A stretch of 64,000 bases of DNA, from positions 62,001 to 126,000 of the forward strand of contig NZ_JAUXOY010000030.1 in the NCBI RefSeq assembly GCF_030684185.1. Direction: 5' to 3'. This document shows positions 30,636 through 40,890 of the stretch, one piece after another; the stretch's first letter is position 1; every line of letters starts with the position of its first letter. Under the pieces are notes generated by a model that saw only the letters and a program-made list of their open reading frames with translations, was not told the DNA's origin and ran no database searches. Source of the stretch: Methylotenera sp. Lineage in GTDB: Bacteria > Pseudomonadota > Gammaproteobacteria > Burkholderiales > Methylophilaceae. The position numbers were made by a program, and so were the translations under genes.

Positions 30636-30651
30636 CGTTTCACGTGAAACA
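30636..30651. promoter_or_regulatory. parS: parS-like site upstream of the restriction-modification gene
   Basis: CGTTTCACGTGAAACA matches 15 of 16 bases of the parS consensus. It lies 80 bases before the start of the gene at 30731, so ParB spreading could also influence that promoter. Confidence 0.83.
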
Positions 30652-30730
30652 ATTAGTGAAAGCCGCGCATTGCGCACAACAGTGGCGGTGTATACTTTCA
30701 TACAATTATAAAAATCAATAAGCACACAAC

Positions 30731-33643
30731 ATGGCACTTTCTTGGAACGAAATCAAAACCCGCGCAAATACATTTTCAAAAGAGTGGGAGTCTGAATCGC
30801 GAGAAGATGCGGAAGCCAAATCATTTTGGGATGCTTTCTTTAATGTATTTGGCATCACGCGCCGCCGTATTGCCAGCTTTGAAGAACCCGTTAAAAAGTC
30901 TGACGGCAAAGGCGGCTACATTGATATGCTCTGGCGCGGACAGTTATTGGTAGAGCATAAATCACGCGGTAAGAGCCTAGACCGAGCATTTGATCAGGCA
31001 TTAGACTATTTTCCTGGTATTAAAGAACGCGATTTACCCAAATACATACTGGTTTCAGACTTTTCTAAATTCAGGCTTTATAACCTTGAAACTAACGAGC
31101 AAGTTGAATTCGGCCTAAAAGACCTGTATCAAAACGTAAAGTTATTCGGCTTTATTGCTGGTTACCAAACGCAAATCATCAAACCGCAAGACCCTATTAA
31201 CATTAAAGCTGCCGAGCGCATGGGCAAGTTGCACGATGCGCTTAAGTCGGTTGGTTATACCGGGCATGAATTAGAAGTCTATTTGGTGCGCTTGCTATTT
31301 TGCCTGTTTGCAGAAGACACCACTATTTTTGAGAAACGCCTGTTTCAGGATTACATTGAAACTAAAACCAGTACTGATGGCAGTGATTTAGCGTTGCATC
31401 TCAATAGCCTGTTTTATGCACTTAACCAGCCAGCTGAAAAGCGTTTGACTAATCTGGATGAAAGCATTGCCGCGTTTCCGTATGTGAACGGCAAGCTATT
31501 TGCAGAGCCGCTGCCGCCGGCACAGTTTGATAGCAAAATGCGCGAGGCATTGCTGGATTTATGCGCGCTGGACTGGAGCATTATCTCCCCTGCTATCTTC
31601 GGCAGCTTGTTTCAAAGCATTATGGATGCCGATGCGCGACGCAACCTCGGCGCGCACTACACCAGTGAAGAAAATATTTTAAAGCTGATTAAACCGTTAT
31701 TTTTAGATGCGCTGTGGGCTGAGTTTGAAAAGATTAAAAATAACAAAAACCGCCTGTTTGATTTTCACACAAAGCTGCGCGATTTAACCTTTTTAGACCC
31801 CGCTTGCGGATGCGGAAACTTTTTGGTGATTACCTACAGAGAACTGCGCCTGCTTGAATTAGCCGTGTTGCGCGCCAGCATTACCAGCGGCCAGCAAGTG
31901 CTGGACGTACAAACGCTGATTAACGTAGACGTAGACCAATTTTACGGTATCGAGATTGAAGAATTTCCGGCGCAAATCGCCCAGGTTGCACTATGGCTGA
32001 CTGACCATCAAATGAACATGAAAATTTCAGAAGAGTTTGGTGCGTACTTTGCGCGCATTCCGCTTAAAGCCACGCCGCATATTATTTGCGGTAATGCACT
32101 GCAAACCGATTGGGCGAGCGTGTTACCGCCAGAGCGTTGCAGTTATGTGTTAGGAAACCCGCCGTTTTTAGGTAAAAGTAACCAGTCGGCCGCGCAAAAA
32201 GCGGATATGCAATTAGTCTGCGGAGCTATTAAAAATGCAGGCTTGCTGGATTTTGTGGCGGCTTGGTATATTAAGGCGGCATGGTATATGCATAAAACCT
32301 CGTTCCCTGAGCCTGTCGAAGGGATGGGCAATTCGAAAAATATAAATCATGTTGCAATCCCTTCGACAGGCTCAGGGAACGGAATGTCAACAATCCGTTG
32401 CGCATTTGTTTCCACCAACAGTATTACGCAAGGCGAGCAAGTCGGCGTGCTGTGGGCTTGGATGCTGGCGCAAGGCATCAAGATTCATTTTGCGCACCGC
32501 ACGTTTAGCTGGAGTAATGAAGCGCGCGGCAAAGCCGCTGTGCATTGCGTGATTATCGGCTTTGGTTTGCAAGATGTAGCAGATAAAACCATTTATGAAT
32601 ACGATGATATTAAGGGCGAGCCGCATGCGGTGAAGGCGGTGAATATTAACCCATATTTGGTAGATGCGCCTGATGTGATTATTGAAAAATCACGCCGCCC
32701 GATTTGCGCCGTGCCAGAGATGACTTACGGTAGCAAGCCTGCTGATGGTGGTAATTTAATACTCACAGAAATTGAACGCACTGAGCTGCTAACTCAAGAA
32801 CCTGCGTCTGAGCAGTACATACGCCCATACATAGGTTCAGAAGAATTGATTAACGGCAACAGGCGCTATTGCTTATGGTTGAAAGATGCAAACCCGCAGC
32901 ACTTGCGGCAAATGCCGCTGGTTATGGCGCGTATAGAGGCGGTGCGTAAGATGCGGCTGGCGAGCACAAAAGTACCGACGCAAGAGCAAGCGGCAACGCC
33001 TACTTTGTTTGGTGAAATACGGCAGCCTAAAATAGATTATTTGGCGGTGCCAGAGGTGTCGTCAGAACGGAGAAAATATATACCAATTGCTTACTTGTCA
33101 GTAGATATTGTTGCAAGTAACCTGCTTTATACAATTGAAGGCGCAGGAGTTTATGATTTTGGTATATTAAATTCAAGTATGCACATGGCTTGGACGGGTG
33201 CAATATGCGGACGTTTAGGAAGTGGGTATCGCTATTCGGCAGGTCTAGTTTACAACAACTTCCCGTGGCCAGATTGTAGGAGCGGTGTTTCACCGCGAAC
33301 CAGCAATGATGAAAATTGCACAGATGCTTTCGCGGCTACAAGCCGCTCCTACAAGAACATAGATGCTGCCGCACAAGCGGTTTTGGATGCGCGTGCGGTA
33401 CATATCAGCGCATCACTCGCTGATTTATACGACCCGCTGACCATGCCTGCCAATCTGCTAAAAGCGCATCAGGCTTTGGATAAAGCTGTGGACGCGGCTT
33501 ATGGTTACAAACCCGGCCTGAACAAAGCCGAAGGCGGCGCGAATACCGATGCGGCGCGTGTGGCATTTTTGTTTGAGCGTTATCAGGCGCTAACAAGCTT
33601 GTTGCCTAGCCTTACAAAACAGAAAAAGATTAAAAAACAATAG
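30731..33643 (+). CDS. Single-chain type IIG/IIL (MmeI-like) restriction-modification enzyme
   Basis: 970 residues. The N-terminus has a PD-(D/E)xK-like nuclease segment (IDMLWRGQLLVEHKSRG, about residues 60-78). A gamma-class N6-adenine methyltransferase core follows, with SAM motif DPACGCGNF near 355 and catalytic NPPF near 475. A target-recognition region and C-terminal helices come last. It should cut and methylate DNA as one polypeptide. Two palindromic repeats are inserted in frame at residues about 524-551 and 848-875, each adding 27 codons without breaking the frame. Whether the enzyme still works is unknown. It has no partner methylase or specificity gene and is flanked by repeats, so it looks acquired. 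Confidence 0.85.
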   Translation: MALSWNEIKTRANTFSKEWESESREDAEAKSFWDAFFNVFGITRRRIASFEEPVKKSDGKGGYIDMLWRGQLLVEHKSRGKSLDRAFDQALDYFPGIKERDLPKYILVSDFSKFRLYNLETNEQVEFGLKDLYQNVKLFGFIAGYQTQIIKPQDPINIKAAERMGKLHDALKSVGYTGHELEVYLVRLLFCLFAEDTTIFEKRLFQDYIETKTSTDGSDLALHLNSLFYALNQPAEKRLTNLDESIAAFPYVNGKLFAEPLPPAQFDSKMREALLDLCALDWSIISPAIFGSLFQSIMDADARRNLGAHYTSEENILKLIKPLFLDALWAEFEKIKNNKNRLFDFHTKLRDLTFLDPACGCGNFLVITYRELRLLELAVLRASITSGQQVLDVQTLINVDVDQFYGIEIEEFPAQIAQVALWLTDHQMNMKISEEFGAYFARIPLKATPHIICGNALQTDWASVLPPERCSYVLGNPPFLGKSNQSAAQKADMQLVCGAIKNAGLLDFVAAWYIKAAWYMHKTSFPEPVEGMGNSKNINHVAIPSTGSGNGMSTIRCAFVSTNSITQGEQVGVLWAWMLAQGIKIHFAHRTFSWSNEARGKAAVHCVIIGFGLQDVADKTIYEYDDIKGEPHAVKAVNINPYLVDAPDVIIEKSRRPICAVPEMTYGSKPADGGNLILTEIERTELLTQEPASEQYIRPYIGSEELINGNRRYCLWLKDANPQHLRQMPLVMARIEAVRKMRLASTKVPTQEQAATPTLFGEIRQPKIDYLAVPEVSSERRKYIPIAYLSVDIVASNLLYTIEGAGVYDFGILNSSMHMAWTGAICGRLGSGYRYSAGLVYNNFPWPDCRSGVSPRTSNDENCTDAFAATSRSYKNIDAAAQAVLDARAVHISASLADLYDPLTMPANLLKAHQALDKAVDAAYGYKPGLNKAEGGANTDAARVAFLFERYQALTSLLPSLTKQKKIKKQ
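32301..32381. repeat. REP-like 25-bp inverted repeat inside the R-M gene
   Basis: The arms at 32301-32325 and 32357-32381 are perfect inverse complements and contain CCTGAGCCTGTCGAAGGG. The 81-base unit is a multiple of three and adds residues reading SFPEPVEG...IPSTGSG in the methyltransferase. The same family occurs at 30071 and 33666. Confidence 0.92.
33274..33354. repeat. Second type of REP-like repeat inside the R-M gene
   Basis: The arms at 33274-33299 and 33329-33354 start TTGTAGGAGCGG and end CCGCTCCTACAA; each arm is itself partly palindromic, as in paired REP units. The length of 81 bases keeps the reading frame. It is unrelated to the CCTGAGCCTGTCGAAGG family. Confidence 0.88.
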
Positions 33644-33665
33644 CGCTGCTGCTTCGTTACTATTT

Positions 33666-33739
33666 CGTTCCCTGAGCCTGTCGAAGGGATGGCGTGCCAA
33701 TGTATAGTTTTGCTATCCCTTCGACAGGCTCAGGGAACG
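33666..33739. repeat. REP-like 25-bp inverted repeat after the R-M gene
   Basis: The arms at 33666-33690 and 33715-33739 are identical to those of the copy at 32301-32381, with a different 24-base centre. It starts 22 bases after the stop codon of the R-M gene. Confidence 0.92.
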
Positions 33740-33794
33740 GGACCGCGTTGTTTGGCTGGTGAGTTTAATCGTCATGCAAACTGTATAGGCATAA

Positions 33795-33828
33795 AAAAAG
33801 CAGTGTTTCACGTGAAACACTGCTTTTT
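33795..33828. terminator. Bidirectional terminator, a perfect 34-bp palindrome containing parS
   Basis: The two 17-base halves are exact inverse complements, beginning AAAAAGCAGTG and ending CACTGCTTTTT. A-run and T-run ends make it a terminator on both strands for the convergent R-M gene and cytochrome c'' gene. The centre is a complete parS site. Confidence 0.85.
33804..33819. promoter_or_regulatory. parS: Perfect parS site
   Basis: TGTTTCACGTGAAACA is identical to the canonical parS consensus. It lies 3.5 kb from parA, inside a terminator palindrome. Confidence 0.92.
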
Positions 33829-33866
33829 AATTTGCAACTTAAATTAGCTGCGTTTTCTACTTACAA

Positions 33867-34328
33867 CTATTTTTTAGGTGTAGGTGTTTTTTCAGTTAAT
33901 AAGTAAGTGATGTAGTTAGCTTTTTCTGCGGCTGAACAATCGCTGCCTAGCACTTCGGTACAATGTTTTGTAAACTTTTCTTCAACGTGGTCAAGATTAG
34001 TAAAGCGTTTAGTGTTTACAACTGGTGATAATGGCTTGATTGATTTGCCAGTAATAATGTGGCGGCCTTTATCTGCAGGGTTGGCCGTGTGGCAAGATGC
34101 ACAAGCAATAGATTTGCCTTCTGTGCTTGCGTTACCTTTAAATTGTTTAATTTCACGGTTGTAAAATTCTTTACCTGCTTCAGCAGATCCGCCTTCAAAT
34201 GCTGGGTTTACTGTTTTAGCAATATTAGTGTATTTTTTTGCTAATTTTTCAGCATTGGTGACATCTGCCTGTGCAGAAAGTGCGGCAAAGCCTAATAATG
34301 CAGCAAGAACGATATTTAGATGTTTCAT
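33867..34328 (-). CDS. Cytochrome c'' (redox-linked haem ligand type)
   Basis: 153 residues with a signal peptide ending AQA. The mature part starts DVTNAEKL and closely matches my memory of Methylophilus methylotrophus cytochrome c''. The haem motif is CASCH (76-80), the second ligand aligns with His122, and Cys123 and Cys131 correspond to its disulfide. In that protein the distal histidine detaches on reduction and takes up a proton, coupling electron and proton transfer in the periplasm. The physiological partner is unknown. It is monocistronic, with a strong terminator. Confidence 0.9.
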   Translation of the reverse strand: MKHLNIVLAALLGFAALSAQADVTNAEKLAKKYTNIAKTVNPAFEGGSAEAGKEFYNREIKQFKGNASTEGKSIACASCHTANPADKGRHIITGKSIKPLSPVVNTKRFTNLDHVEEKFTKHCTEVLGSDCSAAEKANYITYLLTEKTPTPKK

Positions 34329-34652
34329 TGATGACTCCAGTTAAGTAATAAAAAATAGTGTGACTTAAGGTTGCAATAGCTTATTTTTATGTTGCTACCA
34401 GTCGATTTTAGTTAAGCGGTGCTTAATTAAGCAATACTGTGATGTTATCGCAAATACGCAAACATTATATAAAATATTAAGCTAGTTTTGTGCCAATTTT
34501 GTTATGTAAATGTGACTATACTGTAAAAAAAGTTGTTTTGACTTGATTTCAGTCAATTATATGGTGTCGCATGGCGACTTTTTCAAGCTTTAACACGACA
34601 AAAAAGGCGCTTTGCGGTAAAATTTAACCCTTTGAATACTAAGCCCTATTCC
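34329..34652. other. Divergent promoter region between cytochrome c'' and mnmG
   Basis: 324 bases, AT-rich, with no ORF showing both a ribosome-binding site and a recognisable product. It must contain the promoters of the two divergent genes; I see no clear operator or RNA gene. Confidence 0.5.
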
Positions 34653-36581
34653 ATGTCAGAGGTTCGCTTTAATTATCCAGATATATTTGATGTCATTGTG
34701 GTGGGTGGCGGCCATGCGGGCACCGAAGCGGCGCTTGCAAGCGCCAGAATGGGGCAAAAAACCCTGTTACTCACACACAACATCGAAACTTTAGGTCAAA
34801 TGTCTTGCAACCCCAGTATTGGCGGTATCGGCAAAGGGCATTTGGTTAAAGAGATTGACGCGCTGGGCGGCGCAATGGCGGCCGCGACGGATGAAGGCGG
34901 TATTCAGTTTCGTATTTTAAACTCCAGTAAAGGGCCTGCGGTTCGCGCTACGCGTGCGCAGGCAGACCGCGTGTTGTATAAAGCGGCTATTCGCCACAGG
35001 TTAGAAAATCAGCCTAACCTTTGGTTGTTTCAGCAGGCGGTGGATGACATTATTTTAGAGGGTGAGCGCGCCGCTGGTGTAGTGACGCAAATCGGTTTAC
35101 GTTTTGCTTCTAAATCTGTGGTGCTTACTGCAGGTACGTTTTTAGGCGGCTTGGTGCATGTGGGCATGCAAAATTACAGCGCAGGCCGCGCGGGCGACCC
35201 GCCTTCTATTTCGCTGGCTGCCCGTTTGCGTGAAATCGGCTTGCCAGCAGGCAGGTTAAAAACAGGCACGCCACCGCGTATTGATGGTCGCACCATTGAT
35301 TATTCTGTGATGACCATTCAGCCAGGCGACAACCCGGTGCCGGTGTTCTCTTTTTTGGGCAACGCCGCACAGCACCCCGCCCAACTGCCCTGCTGGATTA
35401 CACACACCAATGAGCGTACGCACGATATTATTCGCAGCGGTTTAGATCGTTCACCCATGTATACAGGCGTGATTGAGGGCGTTGGCCCGCGCTATTGCCC
35501 AAGTGTGGAAGATAAAATCCACAGGTTTGCAGATAAGGAAAGCCATCAGATATTTTTAGAGCCTGAAGGCTTAACCACTAATGAAATCTATCCAAACGGA
35601 ATTTCAACCAGTTTGCCGTTTGATATTCAGCTGGCATTGGTGCGCTCGGTTAAAGGGCTTGAGAAAGCTCATATTCTGCGCCCGGGTTATGCCATCGAGT
35701 ATGACTACTATGATCCGCGCGGTTTAAAAAGCTCGTTAGAAACCAAAACTGTGCAAGGTTTGTTTTTTGCAGGGCAAATCAACGGCACGACTGGCTATGA
35801 AGAAGCCGCCGCGCAAGGTTTGCTGGCAGGCGCTAACGCCGCCTTGTATTCTCAAGGCAAAGAATCCTGGTGCCCGGCGCGTGATGAAGCGTATTTGGGC
35901 GTATTGGTGGATGACTTAATTACGCGCGGCGTTACTGAGCCGTATCGCATGTTTACCAGCCGTGCAGAATACCGGCTGCAATTGCGTGAAGATAATGCCG
36001 ATATGCGCCTCACAGAGATGGGTCGCAAATTAGGCTTGGTAGATAATGTGCGCTGGGAAGCATTTAGCCGTAAGCAGGAAGCAGTAAGCCGCGAACAAGA
36101 GCGCCTTAAAAAGACTTTTGTGCAACCCGCTAATTTGCCCGTAGAGAAAATGGTGGAAATGTTCGGCAAGCCGCTTGAGCATGAATATAGCCTGTTTGAA
36201 TTATTGCGTCGCCCTGAAGTGAGTTACGAGGCTTTATTGTCATTGGGTGAAGACGGCCTTGGCGAAGTTGAACCCGCTGTGCGTGAGCAGGTAGAAATCG
36301 CGGCGAAATATCAAGGCTATATCGACCGCCAAACTGATGAAGTCGCGCGTAGTCGCGGCCAGGAGAATGCTAAGCTACCTGGTGATTTAGATTACCGTGA
36401 GATTCATGGCTTACCGATTGAAGCGCAACAAAAACTCAATGCGCAAAAACCGGAAACCATCGGTCAAGCCAGCCGTATTTCAGGTATTACGCCTGCGGCA
36501 ATTTCATTGTTATTGGTTTACTTAAAACGCAAGTCACGCAGCAAACCAATAGATGCTAACTCTGCAGATTTGGCCGCATGA
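34653..36581 (+). CDS. mnmG: tRNA uridine 5-carboxymethylaminomethyl modification enzyme MnmG (GidA)
   Basis: 642 residues from the ATG at 34653; a TTG seven codons upstream is less likely. The FAD-binding site [19 protein letters not shown], the GidA signatures [12 protein letters not shown] and [17 protein letters not shown], and the C-terminal helical domain are present. With MnmE it adds the carboxymethylaminomethyl group to wobble uridine. It leads the mnmG-rsmG-parAB cluster near the origin and overlaps rsmG by 4 bases. Confidence 0.97.
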   Translation: MSEVRFNYPDIFDVIVVGGGHAGTEAALASARMGQKTLLLTHNIETLGQMSCNPSIGGIGKGHLVKEIDALGGAMAAATDEGGIQFRILNSSKGPAVRATRAQADRVLYKAAIRHRLENQPNLWLFQQAVDDIILEGERAAGVVTQIGLRFASKSVVLTAGTFLGGLVHVGMQNYSAGRAGDPPSISLAARLREIGLPAGRLKTGTPPRIDGRTIDYSVMTIQPGDNPVPVFSFLGNAAQHPAQLPCWITHTNERTHDIIRSGLDRSPMYTGVIEGVGPRYCPSVEDKIHRFADKESHQIFLEPEGLTTNEIYPNGISTSLPFDIQLALVRSVKGLEKAHILRPGYAIEYDYYDPRGLKSSLETKTVQGLFFAGQINGTTGYEEAAAQGLLAGANAALYSQGKESWCPARDEAYLGVLVDDLITRGVTEPYRMFTSRAEYRLQLREDNADMRLTEMGRKLGLVDNVRWEAFSRKQEAVSREQERLKKTFVQPANLPVEKMVEMFGKPLEHEYSLFELLRRPEVSYEALLSLGEDGLGEVEPAVREQVEIAAKYQGYIDRQTDEVARSRGQENAKLPGDLDYREIHGLPIEAQQKLNAQKPETIGQASRISGITPAAISLLLVYLKRKSRSKPIDANSADLAA

Positions 36582-37264
36582 CTTTACAAAGTACGTTGCA
36601 AGCCAAGCTTGAAGCAGGCTTGCTGGAAATGGGCTTGTTGGTTAGCCCTGAAAAGCAGGCTAAGTTGATTGCTTATGTGTTGTTGATTGATAAGTGGAAC
36701 AAGGTGCATAATCTCACGGCGATTCGCGATCCGTTAGAGATGGTGACTTTGCATTTGCTGGATAGCTTGAGTGTATTGCCGCATGTACAGGCTCTGGCAC
36801 CTAAGTTTTTGTTGGATGTAGGTGCAGGTGCCGGATTGCCGAGTATTCCGCTGGCGATTTGTTTGCCGGACTTGCAAGTGACGGCAATAGATTCAGTGAC
36901 TAAAAAAACCAGTTTTATGCGGCAGGTTAAAGGCGAGCTTGGCTTGAGTAATTTCCATGTGGAAGCCGGTCGTGTAGAAGCGCTAAAAAAGGAACGTTTT
37001 AATCCGGGTCTGGAAAATCAGGGCGCGGGTTTTAACGTGATTATTTCGCGTGCGTTTTCTGAGATTGCTTTGTTTATAAACCTTACCAAGCATTTATTGG
37101 CGGAAAATGGGCTGTGGTTAGCAATGAAAGGTGTAGTGCCTGACCATGAGTTTGAAAATCAGGAATTTAAAAATACAGGCATACAGCCGAGTAAAATTGA
37201 AGTGCTGAAAGTCGCGGGTTTGGATGCAGAACGGCATCTTGTTTTTTTAAGCATGAATAAATGA
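36578..37264 (+). CDS. rsmG: 16S rRNA (guanine-527-N7) methyltransferase RsmG (GidB)
   Basis: 228 residues with the SAM-binding segment [17 protein letters not shown] and the [20 protein letters not shown] region of the family. It methylates G527 of 16S rRNA, and its loss gives low-level streptomycin resistance in other bacteria. Its ATG overlaps the stop of mnmG. parA follows 38 bases later. Confidence 0.96.
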   Translation: MTLQSTLQAKLEAGLLEMGLLVSPEKQAKLIAYVLLIDKWNKVHNLTAIRDPLEMVTLHLLDSLSVLPHVQALAPKFLLDVGAGAGLPSIPLAICLPDLQVTAIDSVTKKTSFMRQVKGELGLSNFHVEAGRVEALKKERFNPGLENQGAGFNVIISRAFSEIALFINLTKHLLAENGLWLAMKGVVPDHEFENQEFKNTGIQPSKIEVLKVAGLDAERHLVFLSMNK

Positions 37265-37302
37265 ATCTGGTCAATTTCCCAGTTAATTTTTTAAGATAAA
37301 TA

Positions 37303-38088
37303 ATGAAAATATTAGCAATCACCAATCAAAAAGGCGGCGTAGGTAAAACCACTACTTGTGTGAATCTGGCTGCTAGTCTGGCGCATTTTCATAAACGCGT
37401 TTTATTGATAGATTTAGACCCGCAAGGCAATGCCAGCACAGGTAGCGGCATAGATAAAGCACATCTCAAACATAGCATTTACCATGTGCTGATTGGCGAA
37501 AAGTCACTTAAAGAAGTAATACAGCATAGCGAAAAAGGCGGATTTGATATTGCGCCTGCTAATCGCGATTTGGCTGGCGCAGAAGTAGAGCTAGTGAACG
37601 AGCTTGCACGTGAAAACCGCCTTAAGGTTGCTATTGCCAAATTGGCAAATGCTGATGGCCAGATACCTTATGATTTTGTTTTGCTGGATTGTCCCCCTGC
37701 CCTAAACCTGGTTACCGTAAATGCGCTTACCGCATCCAGCGCGGTGATGATACCCATGCAGTGCGAGTATTATGCGCTGGAGGGTTTGTCTGATTTGGTG
37801 AATACGATTAAAAAAGTACGTGCACGTTTAAACCCAACGCTTGAGATTGAGGGGTTGTTGCGTACCTTGTTCGATAATCGCAATATGCTCGCGCAACAGG
37901 TGTCGGCACAACTGATTAGCCATTTTGGCGATAAAGTCTATAAAACGATTATTCCGCGCAATGTACGCCTGGCTGAGGCGCCAAGTTATGGTGTTTCCGT
38001 GCTCAGTTACGATAAAAGTTCAAAAGGCGCGGTTGCTTATTTAGAGTTAGCGAAAGAAGTAATGCGAAGTGGAAAAAAACATGACTAA
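37303..38088 (+). CDS. parA: Chromosome partitioning ATPase ParA (Soj)
   Basis: 261 residues. The deviant Walker A motif KGGVGKTTT near the N-terminus, the Walker A' region LLIDLDPQGN and LLDCPPALN are typical of ParA. It forms ATP-dependent gradients on the nucleoid that move ParB-parS complexes. It overlaps parB by 8 bases. Three parS-like sites lie within 15 kb on the origin side. Confidence 0.97.
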   Translation: MKILAITNQKGGVGKTTTCVNLAASLAHFHKRVLLIDLDPQGNASTGSGIDKAHLKHSIYHVLIGEKSLKEVIQHSEKGGFDIAPANRDLAGAEVELVNELARENRLKVAIAKLANADGQIPYDFVLLDCPPALNLVTVNALTASSAVMIPMQCEYYALEGLSDLVNTIKKVRARLNPTLEIEGLLRTLFDNRNMLAQQVSAQLISHFGDKVYKTIIPRNVRLAEAPSYGVSVLSYDKSSKGAVAYLELAKEVMRSGKKHD

Positions 38089-38971
38089 ATTAAAAGGTTT
38101 GAATAGAGGGTTGGGTCGTGGGCTGGATTCACTGCTGGCAGGCGATATGGGCAGCGTGGGCGAAGCCGATTCGCTGTTGATGCTTAAAGTCGCGCAATTG
38201 CGCCCTGGTAAATACCAGCCGCGCAGTTATATGGATGATGCGGCCTTACAGACGCTGGCGGCATCAATTAAATCACAAGGCATTATGCAGCCAATACTGG
38301 TGCGCCACATTAGTATTGAGCAATCAGACGCCGAGCAGTATGAAATCATCGCCGGTGAACGCCGCTGGCGTGCGAGCCAGATAGCGGGTTTAGAAGAAGT
38401 GCCTGTGTTGGTGCGTGAAATTGCTGATGAAGCTGCACTGGCAATGGCGCTGATAGAAAATATCCAGCGTGAAAATCTTAATCCTTTAGAAGAAGCGCAA
38501 GGCATTAAGCGTTTGATAGACGAATTTGCCATGACGCATGAAAAAGCGGCAGCAGCGGTCGGTCGTTCACGCGTTGCAGTTTCCAACTTACTGCGATTAC
38601 TGACTTTATGCGCGCCAGTGCAAGAAATACTAATGGTAGGAAAGTTGGATATGGGGCATGCCCGTGCTTTGGTCGGTTTGAGTGGCGCTCAACAAATTAT
38701 GCTTGCTGAACAAATCGTGCAAAATAATTTATCAGTGCGGGATGTGGAAAGTGCTGTAAAAAAACTGAATGTGGAAACTGAAAAGCCGCCACAAAAACAT
38801 ACGCAAAATATTAGTAGCAATCCTGATGTTTTAAGGCTGCAAGAGTCATTAAGTGATCAATTGGGTGCAGTAGTCAGCATAAAAGCAGGTGCAAATGGTT
38901 CAGGGTCATTGAAAATCAACTATGCAAATTTAGATCAGCTCGACGAGATTGTTGCTAAAATTTCACGCTAG
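38081..38971 (+). CDS. parB: Chromosome partitioning protein ParB (Spo0J)
   Basis: 296 residues from the ATG at 38081. The CTP-binding ParB/Srx segment includes PGKYQPRSYMDD and the arginine-rich ENIQRENLNPLEEAQG, followed by the helix-turn-helix that recognises parS (MTHEKAAAAVGRSRVAVSNLLRLL) and a C-terminal dimerisation domain. It loads at parS and spreads. The expected targets are the sites at 23056, 30636 and 33804. Confidence 0.97.
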   Translation: MTKLKGLNRGLGRGLDSLLAGDMGSVGEADSLLMLKVAQLRPGKYQPRSYMDDAALQTLAASIKSQGIMQPILVRHISIEQSDAEQYEIIAGERRWRASQIAGLEEVPVLVREIADEAALAMALIENIQRENLNPLEEAQGIKRLIDEFAMTHEKAAAAVGRSRVAVSNLLRLLTLCAPVQEILMVGKLDMGHARALVGLSGAQQIMLAEQIVQNNLSVRDVESAVKKLNVETEKPPQKHTQNISSNPDVLRLQESLSDQLGAVVSIKAGANGSGSLKINYANLDQLDEIVAKISR

Positions 38972-39162
38972 CGTGAAATTTATCAAGCAAGTTCTCACGC
39001 TAAGTGTTTCATTTTGCTTAAACAAGCTATAAATCCTTGTCACTTAAGTCTTGACTAAAAAGCGGTAATAATTCAAAATCGCGGTCTTTACTGCATTAAA
39101 CATATAAAAAAATCGTAAAAGCAGTAACAATTTAAGCAATAAAATTAACTGGGTTTAAGTAA

Positions 39163-39537
39163 TTGTCAACATCCAACACATCAGATGTTTTTAGTAAAAT
39201 GCTTAAAATTCAGCTAGTTGCTACGTTTGCGGTTGCAATCGTAGCGCTACTTATTTCAGGTTTAAATGCAGGTATCTCAGCGGTGCTTGGTGGATTAAGT
39301 GTTGTGCTTGGTGCCTGTGCGGCAGTACTAATAGCAAAACGTGGTGAAAAGAATACAGATGCTTCAGCAATATTAATCAATTTATTAAAAGCTGAAGCAG
39401 TAAAAATATTAGTAATTATTGTTTTATTGGTAATTATATTTAATTTATATAAGCAGTTGGTGCCATTTGCGCTGATTGCAGGTTTAGCGGCGGCAGCATT
39501 ATTTTCTGGCGCCGCGCTGAGTAAGTTAAAAGTTTAA
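39163..39537 (+). CDS. atpI: ATP synthase accessory protein AtpI
   Basis: 124 residues from a TTG at 39163, or 112 from the ATG at 39199; neither start has a clear ribosome-binding site. Four membrane helices are visible. AtpI-like proteins assist assembly of the c ring. It is the first gene of the atp operon, 34 bases before atpB. Confidence 0.85.
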   Translation: MSTSNTSDVFSKMLKIQLVATFAVAIVALLISGLNAGISAVLGGLSVVLGACAAVLIAKRGEKNTDASAILINLLKAEAVKILVIIVLLVIIFNLYKQLVPFALIAGLAAAALFSGAALSKLKV

Positions 39538-39570
39538 TTTAAACGAATTTTATTAAAGTAAATATTGATT

Positions 39571-40452
39571 ATGGCTACAGAACACGCAGGCAACGCACAA
39601 CAAGTACTCACCCCTTCTGGTTATATTGATCATCATCTGGCATTTAATGCCAAGTCTTTTGGTGAAAGTAGCTTTTGGACATTGCATGTGGATACATTTG
39701 CAATGTCGGTAGCGCTGGGTATTATTGTAATGGGCTTAATTTGGCTGGTAGCAAGAAAAGCAACCTCTGGTGTTCCTGGCAAAGGGCAGGCGTTTGTAGA
39801 GCTGGTGTTTGGTTTTATTGATGATCAGGTTAAAAATATTTTTCACGGCAACCGCCATGCCTTTATTGCACCAACTGCTTTAACAGTCTTTTTGTGGGTG
39901 CTGGTGCTTAACTCTATGGACTTCCTGCCTGTGGACTGGGTTGCGGGCATTGTTTCATTCTTCGGCGGAGAGCACGCTACATGGCGCGCGGTACCTACTT
40001 CTGACATAAACACCACATTTGCATTGGCATTAGCTGTGTGGATTTTGATGATATTCTTTTCTATTAAGGTTAAGGGCTTGGGCGGTTGGGTGCATGAATT
40101 GTTCTATGCACCATTCGGCGGCGCAAAATTTTTCAAGCCAAAAACTGCAATGGGTATTGTTGGTTTGCTCTTAAGCCCATTATTATTTGTGGCTAACTTT
40201 GCATTTAATCTGATTGAATACATTTCTAAGCCCCTATCTCACGCATTACGGCTGTTCGGTAACATGTATGCAGGTGAAGTGATTTTCTTGTTGCTGGGTA
40301 TGTGGGCGGCCACTGGGGCTGGCTGGATTATCCCAAGCGCAATACTGGGTGCTGGCTGGTCTATCTTCCATATTTTAATCGTGGCATTGCAAGCGTTTAT
40401 TTTCATGATGCTGACCGTTGTATATTTGGCTATGGCACATGAGTCACATTAG
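39571..40452 (+). CDS. atpB: ATP synthase F0 subunit a
   Basis: 293 residues from the ATG at 39571; a TTG two codons earlier is possible. It is a multi-span inner-membrane protein with the essential arginine in the segment [15 protein letters not shown] and a conserved C-terminal helix pair ([23 protein letters not shown]). It forms the proton half-channels against the c ring. Confidence 0.97.
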   Translation: MATEHAGNAQQVLTPSGYIDHHLAFNAKSFGESSFWTLHVDTFAMSVALGIIVMGLIWLVARKATSGVPGKGQAFVELVFGFIDDQVKNIFHGNRHAFIAPTALTVFLWVLVLNSMDFLPVDWVAGIVSFFGGEHATWRAVPTSDINTTFALALAVWILMIFFSIKVKGLGGWVHELFYAPFGGAKFFKPKTAMGIVGLLLSPLLFVANFAFNLIEYISKPLSHALRLFGNMYAGEVIFLLLGMWAATGAGWIIPSAILGAGWSIFHILIVALQAFIFMMLTVVYLAMAHESH

Positions 40453-40468
40453 TTTTTTTGTAATTTAG

Positions 40469-40813
<345 letters not shown>

Positions 40814-40890
40814 TTAGCGAATTAAGTCATCTAGTCATTTTGCAAAAGCATAATGACTAGTGCTTTTATGATTAAAGACATGGATCAAAA

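Noticed and set aside
30731-33643. Restriction-modification gene as a pseudogene
   Set aside because: The two repeat insertions are each 81 bases and keep the frame; no stop or frameshift is seen over 970 codons. Activity remains untested, so it is annotated as a CDS.
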